Shown here piece by piece: positions 8,988 to 17,930 of a DNA stretch of 64,000 nt. Source of the stretch: Acidobacteriota bacterium (GTDB lineage Bacteria; Acidobacteriota; Vicinamibacteria; Vicinamibacterales; Vicinamibacteraceae). Each line of letters starts with the position of its first letter. Position 1 is the first letter of the stretch. The notes under the pieces were generated by a model that saw nothing but the letters and a program-made list of their open reading frames with translations, ran no database searches and had not been told where the DNA came from. Both the position numbers and the translations under genes were made by a program. The stretch lies in NCBI GenBank assembly GCA_023429845.1, contig JAEZCY010000374.1, forward strand, positions 11,263 through 75,262. The letters run 5' to 3'.

Positions 8988-9688
8988 GCGCTCACCTCCT
9001 GCACCAGGAGCCCCTTCTCCAGGTTCACCAGGCGGCTGGCACACGCCGCCGCGTGCGGGTCGTGGGTGACCATCACGATCGTCTTGCCATGGTCGCGATT
9101 GAGCGCCTTCAGCAGTTCCAGAATCTCGTCGCCAGACTTGCGGTCGAGGTCGCCTGTGGGCTCGTCACATAGAAGCAGCGTGGGATCGGTGACGATGGCC
9201 CGCGCGATGCCGACACGCTGCTCCTGACCGCCGGAGAGTTGGCGCGGATAGTGTTTGGCGCGATCGCCGAGGCCCACCACCGACAGGGCTACCGCCGCGC
9301 GCTGCCGACGCTCGCTCGCGGACAGCCGCGTGAGCAGCAGCGGCAGTTCGACGTTGCGCTGCGCCGTCAGTACGGGGAGCAGGTTGTACAGCTGGAACAC
9401 GAAGCCGACGTGCTGCGCGCGCCAGCGCGCCAGCGCGCCGCCCGACAACTGGTCGAGGCGCTGGCCACCGACGTCGATGCTGCCGCTCGACGGCCGGTCG
9501 AGCCCGCCGAGCAGGTTCAGCAGCGTGGTCTTGCCGGACCCGGACGGCCCCATGAGCGCGAGGAACTCGCCACGGGCGATCTCGAGGTCCACGCCCTGCA
9601 GCACCTGGATCCGTTCGTTGCCGCGCCGATACTCCTTGTGCAGTTGCCTGACGGTCACGAGCGGCGGCGTGGGGAGCTGGGTATTCAT
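8984..9688 (-). CDS. MacB/LolD-like ABC transporter ATPase
   Basis: 234-residue soluble ATPase energising the two permeases. Walker A is GPSGSGKTT at about residues 44-52, the Q-loop is in VFQLYNLLP, the ABC signature is LSGGQEQRVGIARAI, and Walker B is LLLCDEPTGDLD with H-loop VTHDPHAAAC. The DEPTGDLD form and the GGLDRPSSG segment are typical of the LolD/MacB/FtsE subfamily. The ATG overlaps the adaptor stop as ATGA, and its own stop overlaps the permease start as GTGA, so four genes are read as one translational unit. One variant stands out: the signature has E where many have Q (LSGGQEQR versus LSGGQQQR). Confidence 0.93.
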   Translation of the reverse strand: MNTQLPTPPLVTVRQLHKEYRRGNERIQVLQGVDLEIARGEFLALMGPSGSGKTTLLNLLGGLDRPSSGSIDVGGQRLDQLSGGALARWRAQHVGFVFQLYNLLPVLTAQRNVELPLLLTRLSASERRQRAAVALSVVGLGDRAKHYPRQLSGGQEQRVGIARAIVTDPTLLLCDEPTGDLDRKSGDEILELLKALNRDHGKTIVMVTHDPHAAACASRLVNLEKGLLVQEVSA

Positions 9689-10920
9689 CGACGGCCCTCC
9701 TCGATGGCGCTGCCGTCGGCAAGTCCTTCCGGCGCGCCCACGATGACGCGGTCGCCTGCCGACACCCCGGAACGGAGCTCGACGTCGGCGCCACTGGTAC
9801 GGCCCACCTGCACGGAACGGCGCACCGCACGTCCCGAGGAGGCGAGCAAGACAAACGTCTGGTCGCCGTCGCGCCGCACGGCGGCGGATGGCGCCCACAG
9901 CGAAGGCGGCTCGTTCGCGGCGGTGTTGGCCGCCTCGGACGGCTTGAGGAACGTGACCTTGACGCCCATGTCGGGCAGCAACCGCGCGTCGAGCTCGTCG
10001 AATCCGATGCGTACGAGCACGGTGGCCTTCTGCCGATCGGCGGTCGGCACCATCGTGATCACGTGCGCGGGGATGGACCAGTCCGGGTACGCGTCCAGGA
10101 CGGCACGTACTGGCTGCCCGTCGGACACGCGCGTGATGTAGCTCTCGTTGACGTCCACCTCGATCTCGAGCGACGTCATGTCGACGATGGTGCAGATGCC
10201 CGTGCGGGTGAACCCGCCCCCGGCCGAAACCGGCGAGATCATCTCGCCGGGCTGCGCGTCCTTCGACACCGCCTTGCCGCCGAACGGCGCACGGATGACC
10301 GTGTCCTCGAGGTCGGTCCGACGCAGCGCCACTTGACGTTCGGCGACGGCGACGTCCTCGCGGGCGGCACCGAGTCGCGCCCGGAACGCATCGAGCTGGG
10401 CGGTTGCGGTGTCGAGATCGGCCGCGGCGACGACGCCTTCCTTTGCGAGCCGCTGCTGGCGGCCGAACGCGAGGTCGGCTTCGCGAATGCGTACTTCGGT
10501 TTCGAGCAACTGCGCGCGTGCCGCACCGAGCTGGGCCTCGGCCAGCTGCAGCATCGCCCGGGCCGTCGAGTCGTCGAGGCGGGCCAGCACCTGTCCCTGC
10601 GCCACCGACATCCCCTCCTCGACGTTCACCGACACCACCTTGCCCGTGATACGCGACGAGACCGTTGCGCGCCGGCGTGCCGTGACGTACCCCGACGCGT
10701 TGAGGACCGCCTCGTCCCCAGCCGCGGCCCCCGCGCCCCGCGCGACCACCGGCGTCGTCGTGACCGTCGCGGCGGAGGGACGGCGCCAGTACCACCAGCC
10801 GGCCCCGGCAGCCAGCACCAGCAGGGCCAGCGCGATCCAGCGAGCGGCGCCGCCAGACGGACGGCCGCGGGCGTCGCGATCGAGCTTGAGAGCGGCGAGG
10901 TCGGTACGCAGGTCGTTCAC
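9685..10920 (-). CDS. HlyD/MacA-type periplasmic adaptor (membrane fusion protein)
   Basis: 411-residue inner-membrane-anchored periplasmic adaptor. A single TM at about residues 22-42 (IALALLVLAAGAGWWYW) precedes a beta/lipoyl/hairpin/lipoyl fold. The first lipoyl half contains GKVVSVNVEEGMSVAQGQVL. The alpha-helical hairpin at about 110-200 is rich in Ala, Gln and Glu. The second lipoyl half holds LEDTVIRAPFGGKAV with QPGEMISP, followed by beta-barrel and membrane-proximal domains. I chose a GTG start (giving MNDLRTDL) because it places the TM near the N-terminus. No good ribosome site is seen, so the start is uncertain. It is the first gene of the export operon. No outer-membrane TolC-type gene is present in the window. 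Confidence 0.86.
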   Translation of the reverse strand: MNDLRTDLAALKLDRDARGRPSGGAARWIALALLVLAAGAGWWYWRRPSAATVTTTPVVARGAGAAAGDEAVLNASGYVTARRRATVSSRITGKVVSVNVEEGMSVAQGQVLARLDDSTARAMLQLAEAQLGAARAQLLETEVRIREADLAFGRQQRLAKEGVVAAADLDTATAQLDAFRARLGAAREDVAVAERQVALRRTDLEDTVIRAPFGGKAVSKDAQPGEMISPVSAGGGFTRTGICTIVDMTSLEIEVDVNESYITRVSDGQPVRAVLDAYPDWSIPAHVITMVPTADRQKATVLVRIGFDELDARLLPDMGVKVTFLKPSEAANTAANEPPSLWAPSAAVRRDGDQTFVLLASSGRAVRRSVQVGRTSGADVELRSGVSAGDRVIVGAPEGLADGSAIEEGRR

Positions 10921-11221
10921 TTCGGTCTGGGCCTCGAGGGGTGACAGGTGTCGGGTTATCAGCAGTGACGGACTCGGACGGTCATACGGCGCGTGGCGTG
11001 CGGCGTTCCGGCGGCATCGGCCAACAGACGCGGCTGCCCGGCCAACGACAGCGATCTCTCGTGCGCAGGTGCCGGCCTCCGTACGTGGGCGCCGGCTCCC
11101 TGCGTAGGCACCGGGCCTTGCCCGGCGCGGGGCGTCCCTCCGCTTCCGGCGTTCTGCGAGCAGACGACGGCCTGCGAGTTGGACTGACCCATCGGGCACG
11201 GATCATCGGTATGCTCGAGAG
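10921..11221. other. Intergenic gap with one GC palindrome
   Basis: This 301-base gap separates the divergent export operon and methionine sulfoxide reductase gene. No open frame here shows a protein-like composition or family motif. The only structure I see is the palindrome CCGGGC-CTT-GCCCGG at 11111-11125, next to GCGTAGGC. It resembles other GTACGTAG-associated palindromes in the window. Confidence 0.5.
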
Positions 11222-11722
11222 ATGTTCCACATGCCCACCCTCGACGCCGGCGCCACGACGTTCCACGCCGAGCTTCGAGCACAGCTCGAGGCGCTCATCG
11301 GCGACGAGCGCGATGCGGTCGCCAACCTGGCAAACGCGGCCGCGCTGATCTGGCACACCACTCCTGACTTGAACTGGGCAGGATTCTACCTGCGTCGCGG
11401 GGCGGACGAACTCGTGCTCGGGCCGTTCCAGGGCAAGCCCGCCTGCGTGCGAATCGCCGTGGGCCGCGGTGTGTGCGGCGCCGCAGTCGCCCGGGACGCA
11501 TCGGTGCTCGTGCCGGACGTGGAGGCCTTCCCGGGTCACATCGCCTGTGACAGTGCCTCGCGATCCGAACTCGTCGTGCCGATCCGGCATGCCGGGCGCG
11601 TTGTCGGCGTGCTCGACCTCGACAGCCCGACGGCCGGGCGCTTCTCGGACGCTGACAGGGCGGGCTTCGAAGCGCTCGCGGCCGCGCTCGAAGTCCGGAC
11701 CGACTGGGCGTTTCTCGCATGA
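11222..11722 (+). CDS. Free methionine-(R)-sulfoxide reductase (GAF domain)
   Basis: 166-residue cytoplasmic enzyme that reduces free L-methionine-(R)-sulfoxide to methionine. It is a single GAF domain with the family core LIWHTTPDLNWAGFYL, VLGPFQGKPAC and GRGVCGAAV. The three functional cysteines are at residues 75, 85 and 109 (in GKPAC, GRGVC and GHIAC). Their spacing of 10 and 24 matches Cys84/94/118 of the E. coli enzyme. SELVVPIRHAGRVVGVLDLDS is the C-terminal strand pair. Length is normal for the family. A second in-frame Met three residues in is an alternative start. It is a stand-alone gene, probably part of oxidative-damage repair. Confidence 0.93.
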   Translation: MFHMPTLDAGATTFHAELRAQLEALIGDERDAVANLANAAALIWHTTPDLNWAGFYLRRGADELVLGPFQGKPACVRIAVGRGVCGAAVARDASVLVPDVEAFPGHIACDSASRSELVVPIRHAGRVVGVLDLDSPTAGRFSDADRAGFEALAAALEVRTDWAFLA

Positions 11723-11875
11723 CACACTGGCAGGTATATGTGTTGTAACGCGCACTGCGTGCGCGGCGTCTGTATGCGTGTCAGGCCGCAAGCGGGACCG
11801 ACCGCTGCCGGCACCGCATCCAAGAAGTGGGGCACGACGGACGTATTGCCCCGCACGACAGCCAGGAGTGCTCCG

Positions 11876-12460
11876 ATGATCGTTCGTTTCGCCCTGACCG
11901 CTGCTGCGGTCGCGTTCCTTGCCGCGCCCGTCGCCGCACAGACATGGAAGATCGATGGCGCCCACTCGACGGCCGGGTTCGCCGTGCGCCACATGATGGT
12001 CAGCAACGTGAAGGGCAGTTTCGGCAAGGTCGAAGGCACCATCGTGTACGACGGCACGAACGTCGGCGCCGTCCAGGCCGAGGCCACCATCGATACGACG
12101 ACGATCACGACCAACAACGAGAAGCGCGACGCGCACCTGAGGAGCCCGGACTTCTTCGACGCGGCTGGCCACCCGACGATCACCTTCAAGAGCAGGCGCG
12201 CCGAGCCGGCAGGCCAGGGCAAGTTCCGTCTGGTCGGCGACCTGACGATGCGGGGCAAGACGAAGGAAGTGGTCCTGGACGTCGAGGGCCCCACCGACCC
12301 GGTGACGGTGCAGAACAGCCAGCGGATCGGCGCCACGGCCACCACCACGCTCAACCGACAGGACTTCGGCGTCAACTGGAGCCGCGCCATGGACGGCGGC
12401 GGCTACGTCGTGGGCGACGAGGTGAAGGTGACCCTCGAGCTCGAGCTGATCAAGCAGTAG
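11876..12460 (+). CDS. Periplasmic YceI-family lipid-binding-like protein
   Basis: 194-residue exported protein. A signal peptide ends at APVAAQ (about residue 22), followed directly by the YceI opening TWKIDGAHSTAGFAVRHMMVSNVKG. The lipocalin-like barrel continues with the family motifs NNEKRDAHLRSPDFFDAAGHPTITFKS, LTMRGKTKEVVLDVE and FGVNWSRAMDGGGYVVGDEVKVTLELEL. Relatives bind isoprenoid chains in the periplasm. I chose the ATG at MIVRFAL because GCCAGGAG lies just upstream and it starts a clean signal peptide. It stands alone, followed by a hairpin-forming repeat and a convergent ligase gene. Confidence 0.92.
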   Translation: MIVRFALTAAAVAFLAAPVAAQTWKIDGAHSTAGFAVRHMMVSNVKGSFGKVEGTIVYDGTNVGAVQAEATIDTTTITTNNEKRDAHLRSPDFFDAAGHPTITFKSRRAEPAGQGKFRLVGDLTMRGKTKEVVLDVEGPTDPVTVQNSQRIGATATTTLNRQDFGVNWSRAMDGGGYVVGDEVKVTLELELIKQ

Positions 12461-12491
12461 GGCCTCTGCGCAACGCTACTGCTCGATCACC

Positions 12492-12583
12492 GCAATGCGG
12501 GAACGCGGCAATGCGGGAATGTCGACAACGCATCACTTCATGCCCTCGGCATTCCCGCATTCCCGCATTCCCGCATTTCCCGC
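12492..12583. repeat. Inverted array of ATGCGGGAA / TTCCCGCAT units
   Basis: Two AATGCGGGAA units on the left face three tandem ATTCCCGCAT units (10-base period) on the right, about 35 bases away, so the RNA can fold into a long slipped hairpin. It lies between the converging YceI and ligase genes and may act as a two-way terminator. There is no T-tract. Confidence 0.6.
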
Positions 12584-12584
12584 C

Positions 12585-14174
12585 TCACGTAATGAGCGCC
12601 TCGAGGGCGTCGATTGTGTCGGCGTCCTCGGCCTTCTTGTCGTGGCGCCAGCGCGCGATGCGCGGGAAACGCACCGCGACGCCGCTCTTGTGGCGGCCAG
12701 AGCGCTGCACGTTCTCGAAGGCCACCTCGAACACGTGCGTGGGGACGACGCGCCGCACCGGCCCGAACTTCTCCAGGGTGTTGGCGCGTACCCACCTGTC
12801 CACCTGCTCGATCTCCTCGTTGGAGAGCCCCGAATACGCCTTGGCTACCGGGACGAGTTCGCCGTCCTTCCATAGCGCGAAGGTGTAGTCGGTGAACAGC
12901 GTGGCCCGGCGTCCGTTGCCCGGCTGCGCATACACGAGCACGGCGTCCACCGAGAACGGATCCACCTTCCACTTCCACCAGTCGCCCTTGCGACGGCCGG
13001 TGCCATAGGCCGAGTCGAGGCGCTTGAGCATGTAGCCCTCGACGCTGCGCGTGCGCGACTCTTCGCGGCGGGTGGCCAGCGCCGCCCATGTCGGATCGTT
13101 CACGAGCGGAGAGAGACGCAGGCCCGGCGCGTGCGCGGCAACCATGGCCTCGAGGCGGGCTCGTCGCTCGACCAGTGGCACCGAGCGGATGTCCGTGCCG
13201 TCCTGCTCGATGATGTCGTACGCCATGAATGCGGCGGGCGCCTCGGCGAGCGCGCTTTTCGTAAGATTCTGACGACCGATGCGCAGCTGCAGCTTCGCGA
13301 AGGCGAGCGGCGCGTCGCCGTGCCAGGCGAGCACCTCGCCGTCGAGCACCGTCCCGTCGGGGAGCGCCTCGGCCGCGGCGACCACTTCCGGGAAGCGCGG
13401 CGTGATGATCTCCTCGCCGCGCGACCAGAGGTATGTGTTGCCGGCGCGGCGGATCAGTTGCGCGCGGATGCCGTCCCACTTCCACTCGACCTGCCAGGCC
13501 TCGCGGCCGCCGATCGCAGCCACGTCCTGTTCGAGCGGGTACGCGAGGCAGAACGGGTAGGGTCGCGACGCGTTGTCGGCGTCGGCGTCCGGCGCCATGA
13601 GCGCCCGGTAGGCGTCGGCCGATGGGTGCCAGTGCCCCATGAGCCGGTGGGTCATGACGTCGGCGCTGACGCCGGCCACCGCGGAGAGCGCGCGAACGAC
13701 GAGTGTTCGAGAGACGCCCACGCGCATCTCGCCCGTCAGCAGCTTGTTGAGCAGGAAGCGCTCGAACGAGGGCAGGCACCGCCACCAGTGCAGCACGTCC
13801 TGCCGCTGGTCCTCGGGCGGCTTGCTGCGCAGGGCCTCCAGCCGGTTCTCGATCCACGTGTGCAGCGCGACGTGCCGCTCGTCGCCCTCCGGCGGCACTG
13901 CGTCGAGCAGCAGGGCGATCGTCTCGGCGACGTCACCGACGGCAGCATACGACTCCTCGAGCAGCCAGGACGGCACACCGGTCGCTTCCAGCGTCCACTC
14001 GCGCAGCAGCTTGCTCGGGAGCAGCCGCAGCAGGCGTCGGCCCGCGAGGAAGAACACGGTCCAGGCGGCGTCGGCGGGCGGCGCCGATCGGAAGTACGCC
14101 TCCATGGCCGCGACCTTCGCGTTGGTCGAGGTCGTGCGATCGAGCGTGGCGTAGAGGTCCGAGAACCGCTGCAT
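12585..14174 (-). CDS. ATP-dependent DNA ligase of the exonuclease-associated (cisplatin-response) type
   Basis: 529-residue ATP-dependent ligase. The adenylated lysine is K232 in motif I, EWKWDGIRAQ (KxDGxR). An all-helical DNA-binding domain fills about residues 1-210. Further nucleotidyltransferase motifs follow: LWSRGEEI (motif III region), LDGEVLAW, SVEGYMLKRLD and WWKWKVDP (motif V). The C-terminal OB domain carries DYTFALWKDGELVPVAKA and RRVVPTHVFEVAFENVQRS. Length and motif order match the ligases found beside a metallo-beta-lactamase exonuclease and an Lhr helicase. The exonuclease gene ends 3 bases upstream, so the two are one operon. The Lhr helicase gene is not in this window. Confidence 0.92.
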   Translation of the reverse strand: MQRFSDLYATLDRTTSTNAKVAAMEAYFRSAPPADAAWTVFFLAGRRLLRLLPSKLLREWTLEATGVPSWLLEESYAAVGDVAETIALLLDAVPPEGDERHVALHTWIENRLEALRSKPPEDQRQDVLHWWRCLPSFERFLLNKLLTGEMRVGVSRTLVVRALSAVAGVSADVMTHRLMGHWHPSADAYRALMAPDADADNASRPYPFCLAYPLEQDVAAIGGREAWQVEWKWDGIRAQLIRRAGNTYLWSRGEEIITPRFPEVVAAAEALPDGTVLDGEVLAWHGDAPLAFAKLQLRIGRQNLTKSALAEAPAAFMAYDIIEQDGTDIRSVPLVERRARLEAMVAAHAPGLRLSPLVNDPTWAALATRREESRTRSVEGYMLKRLDSAYGTGRRKGDWWKWKVDPFSVDAVLVYAQPGNGRRATLFTDYTFALWKDGELVPVAKAYSGLSNEEIEQVDRWVRANTLEKFGPVRRVVPTHVFEVAFENVQRSGRHKSGVAVRFPRIARWRHDKKAEDADTIDALEALIT

Positions 14175-14177
14175 CGG

Positions 14178-15164
14178 CTACGCCTCCTCCCCGCGCACGG
14201 CCGCGTCGAGTACGCCCGCCGAGAGCCCGTGGTCGGCGCACGTCCGCGCGAGCACGTCGGCATACCCGTGCGTCGCGAGCACGCGGCGGCACCCTGTGGC
14301 GGCGATCGTGTCGAGGAGCGCAGGCCAGTCCGCGTGGTCCGAGATCACGAACCCGCGGTCGACGCCCTTCCAGCGACGAGCACCGCGCACGCGCATCCAG
14401 CCGGACACCATCGCACTCGTTGCGTTCGGGAATCGCCTGAGCCAAGGCGTGTTCATCGCGGAAGGCGGCGCGATCACGACGCGGCCGCGCGTTGCCGCGC
14501 CGCGCGTCTGCTCCAGCACCGGCTCGACGGGCGGGAGGGGCACACCCGCCTCACGGTACGCTTCCGTCATGGCGATCACCGCACCGTGCGCGAGCGGTGG
14601 TTCGTCCATCGTGCCGGCGAGCAGCGCGAGCAGGCGCTGCGCCTTGCCGAGGCTGTACGCGAACAGCACCGAAGGTCGATCGGCATCGCGGTTGCCAGCG
14701 ATCCAGGCGCGCAGGTCCGCCACGACCTGATCCACAGGCGGCCAGCGGTAGATCGGCAGCGCGAACGTCGCCTCGCTCACGAGCGTGTCGCAGGGCACCA
14801 CCTCGAACGCGTCACATGTGGGGTCGGCGTCTCGTTTATAGTCGCCGGTCACCACCCACACCTCGCCGCCCGCCGCGATGCGCACCTGTGCCGAGCCCGC
14901 GACGTGACCTGCGGGATGGAGCGACACCTCGACGCCGCCAAGCCGATGAGGCTCCCCATACGACCAGGCGTCGATCGTTACTTCCGGACCGAGGCGACGA
15001 CGGAGGATTGGCGCACCTGCGGCCGCGCACACGTACCGTCGCGACCCCGGTCGCGCATGGTCGGCGTGCGCGTGCGTGATCACCGCCACGTCGACGCCGC
15101 CGACTGGATCGACGAAGAAGCCGCCGCGAGGGCACGCGAGTCCGTCCGGGGTGCTCTGGAGCAT
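14178..15164 (-). CDS. Ligase-associated metallo-beta-lactamase-fold DNA exonuclease
   Basis: 328-residue MBL-fold nuclease of the CPSF/SNM1-like branch. The metal motif HAHADH is at residues 31-36, preceded by FFVDPVGGVDVAVIT. Later ligands lie in HPAGHVAGSAQV, VVTGDYKRDADPT and the C-terminal FVISDHADWPAL. The family co-occurs with the ATP-dependent ligase encoded just downstream and is thought to trim DNA ends before sealing. The ATG at MLQSTPDG fits the family's roughly 330-residue length. The open frame continues 51 codons upstream but that part is low-complexity Arg/Ala/Pro, so I excluded it. Confidence 0.9.
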   Translation of the reverse strand: MLQSTPDGLACPRGGFFVDPVGGVDVAVITHAHADHARPGSRRYVCAAAGAPILRRRLGPEVTIDAWSYGEPHRLGGVEVSLHPAGHVAGSAQVRIAAGGEVWVVTGDYKRDADPTCDAFEVVPCDTLVSEATFALPIYRWPPVDQVVADLRAWIAGNRDADRPSVLFAYSLGKAQRLLALLAGTMDEPPLAHGAVIAMTEAYREAGVPLPPVEPVLEQTRGAATRGRVVIAPPSAMNTPWLRRFPNATSAMVSGWMRVRGARRWKGVDRGFVISDHADWPALLDTIAATGCRRVLATHGYADVLARTCADHGLSAGVLDAAVRGEEA

Positions 15165-15342
15165 GAGGCGGGCACGAACAGCGTAACGCGGGTCTGGGGG
15201 CCTGCGGAACCGCGCATGTGTCCCCGCCGCGCAGGGGCCGGCGGGCGCGGGCGCACGCCTTGCCGTCGCGAGCGCAATCGTCGCGTGGATCCATCGCTCG
15301 ACCATCGTCGATGCCAACCGGTTCCGCGAGTTTCGCGGTCGT

Positions 15343-15369
15343 ACGCAGGCGTCGGCGCCTGCCCGACGC
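15343..15369. repeat. GC palindrome of the GTACGTAG-associated type
   Basis: GCGTCGG and CCGACGC arms surround a 7-base loop, directly after GTACGCAG. It resembles palindromes at 11.1, 23.2, 33.7 and 38.7 kb. It lies in the 246-base gap upstream of the exonuclease gene, which otherwise shows nothing recognisable. Confidence 0.4.
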
Positions 15370-15410
15370 TCGGCGCGGTCGGGCTCACACCCGCGTCACG
15401 CTGACCGCCG

Positions 15411-17921
15411 TCAATCAATGCACGTGCCGAGGGCAGACGCGCCGGCGCTCCACGGAACCCCGTCCGTGTCGCGATAGAGCGCCCACTCCACGACCAGGGG
15501 AGCGGCCGGGCTTCCGGGGGCCGGCTCGATGAGCATGCCGAAACGGGAGTCGTGTGCGGTCGGGAACAACGCGGCGATATCGACGTTCTGCCGTGCGCCT
15601 GCGCCAACGTCGATCTCGGCCGTCAGGGGCGCGGCGCCTTCCCGCAGGAGTGTGGCGCGCACCGTCGTCGCGATCGTGCCGGTGTTTGCCAGGAGCACGT
15701 ACGTCTGGCCTCCGCCGCCCCACTCGCCCTCGGCGATCACCCACCGCTGGCACGTCCGATTCGCACCGGCGCTCGCGTGTGCCTCGTGCCAGGTCGTCGA
15801 GGTTCCCGGCCACCACATGGCGCGCTCGGCTACGACCGGCGCGTCGGCATCGACGACCATCGACACGGCCGTCGACGCAAGCGACACGCCCGGCGCCGGG
15901 GTCTCGCCATTCACGAACACCGTCAACCGGCTCAGCGGCTCGACGACGTGCGTCACCGGTGGCGTCGGCCCCTGCGGCAGCAGGTACGTGACGCGAACCG
16001 GCACCGGCGACGTCGAAGGGTTGCCTACCAGCAGGTACTGCTGGAACAGCGGGCCCGTGTGCCCTTCTGCGAAGAACCACGTCGTCTCTGGCGCGACCAC
16101 GCCCGCGCTGGCATGACCAGCCTCGAACCACGATGGCCCCGACCGGTACATCGCCCGCTCGGCGACGAGCGGCACGTCCGATCGGACGATTACCGACGAC
16201 GCCACGCCAGTCGAAGGCGTCTCGGGGCCGGCCTCGTCGCTGTTCACCCACACCGTATGTCGCGAGTGGGCGGCGACGAGATGCTCGCGGACGAGTGGAG
16301 GCAGAGGTGGCTGACGCAGATACGTAAGCGTGACATTGCCGCTGACGTCGCCCGGATTCTGCAGGAGGTAGAACAGGTCGAAACCGGTGTACGTCGCGCC
16401 TTCCGCGAAGTACCACTCCTGCGACGCGGCCGGAAGACCGTGCTCGGCATGGCTGCCGCGACCCTGTTCCCACTGCACGAGACGATCGACGCCCAGCAGT
16501 TCGTCCGACTCGACGACCGTCGCGAACTCGTGCCCCTGGAGATCGGGAATCGCCGCCGTATCCACGGTGACGCGCTGGAGCGCCGGGACCTGTCGCGCGA
16601 TACGCACGACACTGCGGTCGCTGCGCTCGAACCGGAGTTGCGCCCGCGCCGTCGCCGCCCCGGGATTGGCCAGGGCGATGCGCGTCGTCAGCGTGTCGCG
16701 GCGTACGCCCTCGGCAAGCAGGCGCACGAACCGACCACGCGGATGCGTCCCTGCCGCGTGCTCGTCGGCATTCGAGCGCCCGTCACCGTCCGGATCGCCC
16801 GCCGCGCCGTTGTCGCCATCGAGGCTCGTGGGATCGAGCCCGAACTCGCGCTCCCAGTCGTCGGGCAGCCCGTCGCTGTCGGCGTCCACGGGCGTCGCGG
16901 GCGGCTGCCAGCCGAGCTGCACGACTTCGAAGTCCGTGACGCGCACCGTGCGCACGGCGGAGGCGATGCTGTTCATGTACGGCGCCCAACGCGGGTCGTT
17001 GGTGCCTGTGACGTACATGTCCGAGCCGTTGTCGGCCACGATGAGCCCGTACGTCTTGATCGCCTGCAGGAATCGCTGCACGTGAGGCGGGTGCATCGAG
17101 ATGTCCACGCCGGCCTTCAAACGCAGGCGCGCGCCCATCGGCAGTGCCCCGCTGGTGTTGCCGGCCCGGTGAGAGGCGGGGAAGACGTGACCGTTGGTTG
17201 CGCGCACGGTGACACGGAACGCGTGTCGAATCGGCTCGGTGCCGAACAGTTCGTCGAAGCGCGCGAGCCCGGGCATGATCGCGAGTCCTGCCGCGTCGGC
17301 ACTCGTCCAGCCCTCGGGCCGACGATCGCTGCGGGTCATGTCGAAGACAGCGCCCGAGTCGGCCTCCCAACGCTGCGCGCCTCCGTTCCAGTGCGCGCGG
17401 TAGAGCTCGTACAGCAGCCTGTTGTCTCGATCCACGAGGATCAAATGGCGGTCGCCGCCAGGGTCCACATGGGCTGGCTGCCCGCCTTCCACGTAGCCGG
17501 GCGTGGACTTCGCCGCGTCGGGAATCGGATAGCCCGCCGGGCGTCCCGGGGCGCCGTCGTCACTCTCCCGGCCGTACGCGGTCCACGTGATTGGCACGAG
17601 CGGCTGGGTTCCCGGGACGCTGACGTACGGCATGCCGTAGGTGGCAGTGGGGTCGCCGGGGTCGTTTGCCGATGCACCCCAGTCCTGACGCAGGCGCAGG
17701 TCGCGGTTGTTACGGACCCAGGCGATGAACGCCGCGCTGTCGGGATCGACTGGCGCCTGGCTGACGTCGGCGTTCCACCAGTTGTCGGCGGGGAACAAGG
17801 GCAGGGGCTGCGGCAGCGGTCCGGCCGGCTGCGCCAGCGACGCGCGCGGCGCCGCCGTCACCGCAACCAGGGCGAACGTAAGGAGAAGTAAACGCAATGC
17901 CATCACCCGGGTAATCGACAC
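15411..17921 (-). CDS. Large exported protein with calcium-type DxDxDG repeat and four ~110-residue beta repeats
   Basis: 836-residue secreted or cell-surface protein of unknown function. A signal peptide ends near APRASLAQ. An N-terminal globular domain (about 35-330; NWWNADVSQAPVD, MPYVSVPGTQPLVPI, SGALPMGARLRLKAGVDIS) resembles no family I can name. A thrombospondin-3/EF-hand-like segment follows (DADSDGLPDDWE, DPDGDGRSNADEHAAG, about 350-395). Then come repeats beginning near residues 397, 502, 614 and 726. The last three share W(Y/F/V)(F/I)AEG starts, VAERAM-type cores and a spacing of exactly 112 residues. The GTG chosen has GGAGGGG 3 bases upstream; alternatives are an adjacent GTG and an ATG 15-18 bases further in. 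Confidence 0.72.
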   Translation of the reverse strand: MSITRVMALRLLLLTFALVAVTAAPRASLAQPAGPLPQPLPLFPADNWWNADVSQAPVDPDSAAFIAWVRNNRDLRLRQDWGASANDPGDPTATYGMPYVSVPGTQPLVPITWTAYGRESDDGAPGRPAGYPIPDAAKSTPGYVEGGQPAHVDPGGDRHLILVDRDNRLLYELYRAHWNGGAQRWEADSGAVFDMTRSDRRPEGWTSADAAGLAIMPGLARFDELFGTEPIRHAFRVTVRATNGHVFPASHRAGNTSGALPMGARLRLKAGVDISMHPPHVQRFLQAIKTYGLIVADNGSDMYVTGTNDPRWAPYMNSIASAVRTVRVTDFEVVQLGWQPPATPVDADSDGLPDDWEREFGLDPTSLDGDNGAAGDPDGDGRSNADEHAAGTHPRGRFVRLLAEGVRRDTLTTRIALANPGAATARAQLRFERSDRSVVRIARQVPALQRVTVDTAAIPDLQGHEFATVVESDELLGVDRLVQWEQGRGSHAEHGLPAASQEWYFAEGATYTGFDLFYLLQNPGDVSGNVTLTYLRQPPLPPLVREHLVAAHSRHTVWVNSDEAGPETPSTGVASSVIVRSDVPLVAERAMYRSGPSWFEAGHASAGVVAPETTWFFAEGHTGPLFQQYLLVGNPSTSPVPVRVTYLLPQGPTPPVTHVVEPLSRLTVFVNGETPAPGVSLASTAVSMVVDADAPVVAERAMWWPGTSTTWHEAHASAGANRTCQRWVIAEGEWGGGGQTYVLLANTGTIATTVRATLLREGAAPLTAEIDVGAGARQNVDIAALFPTAHDSRFGMLIEPAPGSPAAPLVVEWALYRDTDGVPWSAGASALGTCID

Positions 17922-17930
17922 GAGCCCCTC

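Noticed and set aside
9239..10141. Plus-strand open frames opposite the ABC ATPase and adaptor genes
   Set aside because: They overlap genes with Walker, signature and lipoyl motifs and show only composition-driven Arg/Ala/Pro sequence.
13131..15404. Long plus-strand open frame opposite the ligase and exonuclease genes
   Set aside because: Arg/His/Val-rich shadow without motifs; both sense genes carry catalytic signatures.
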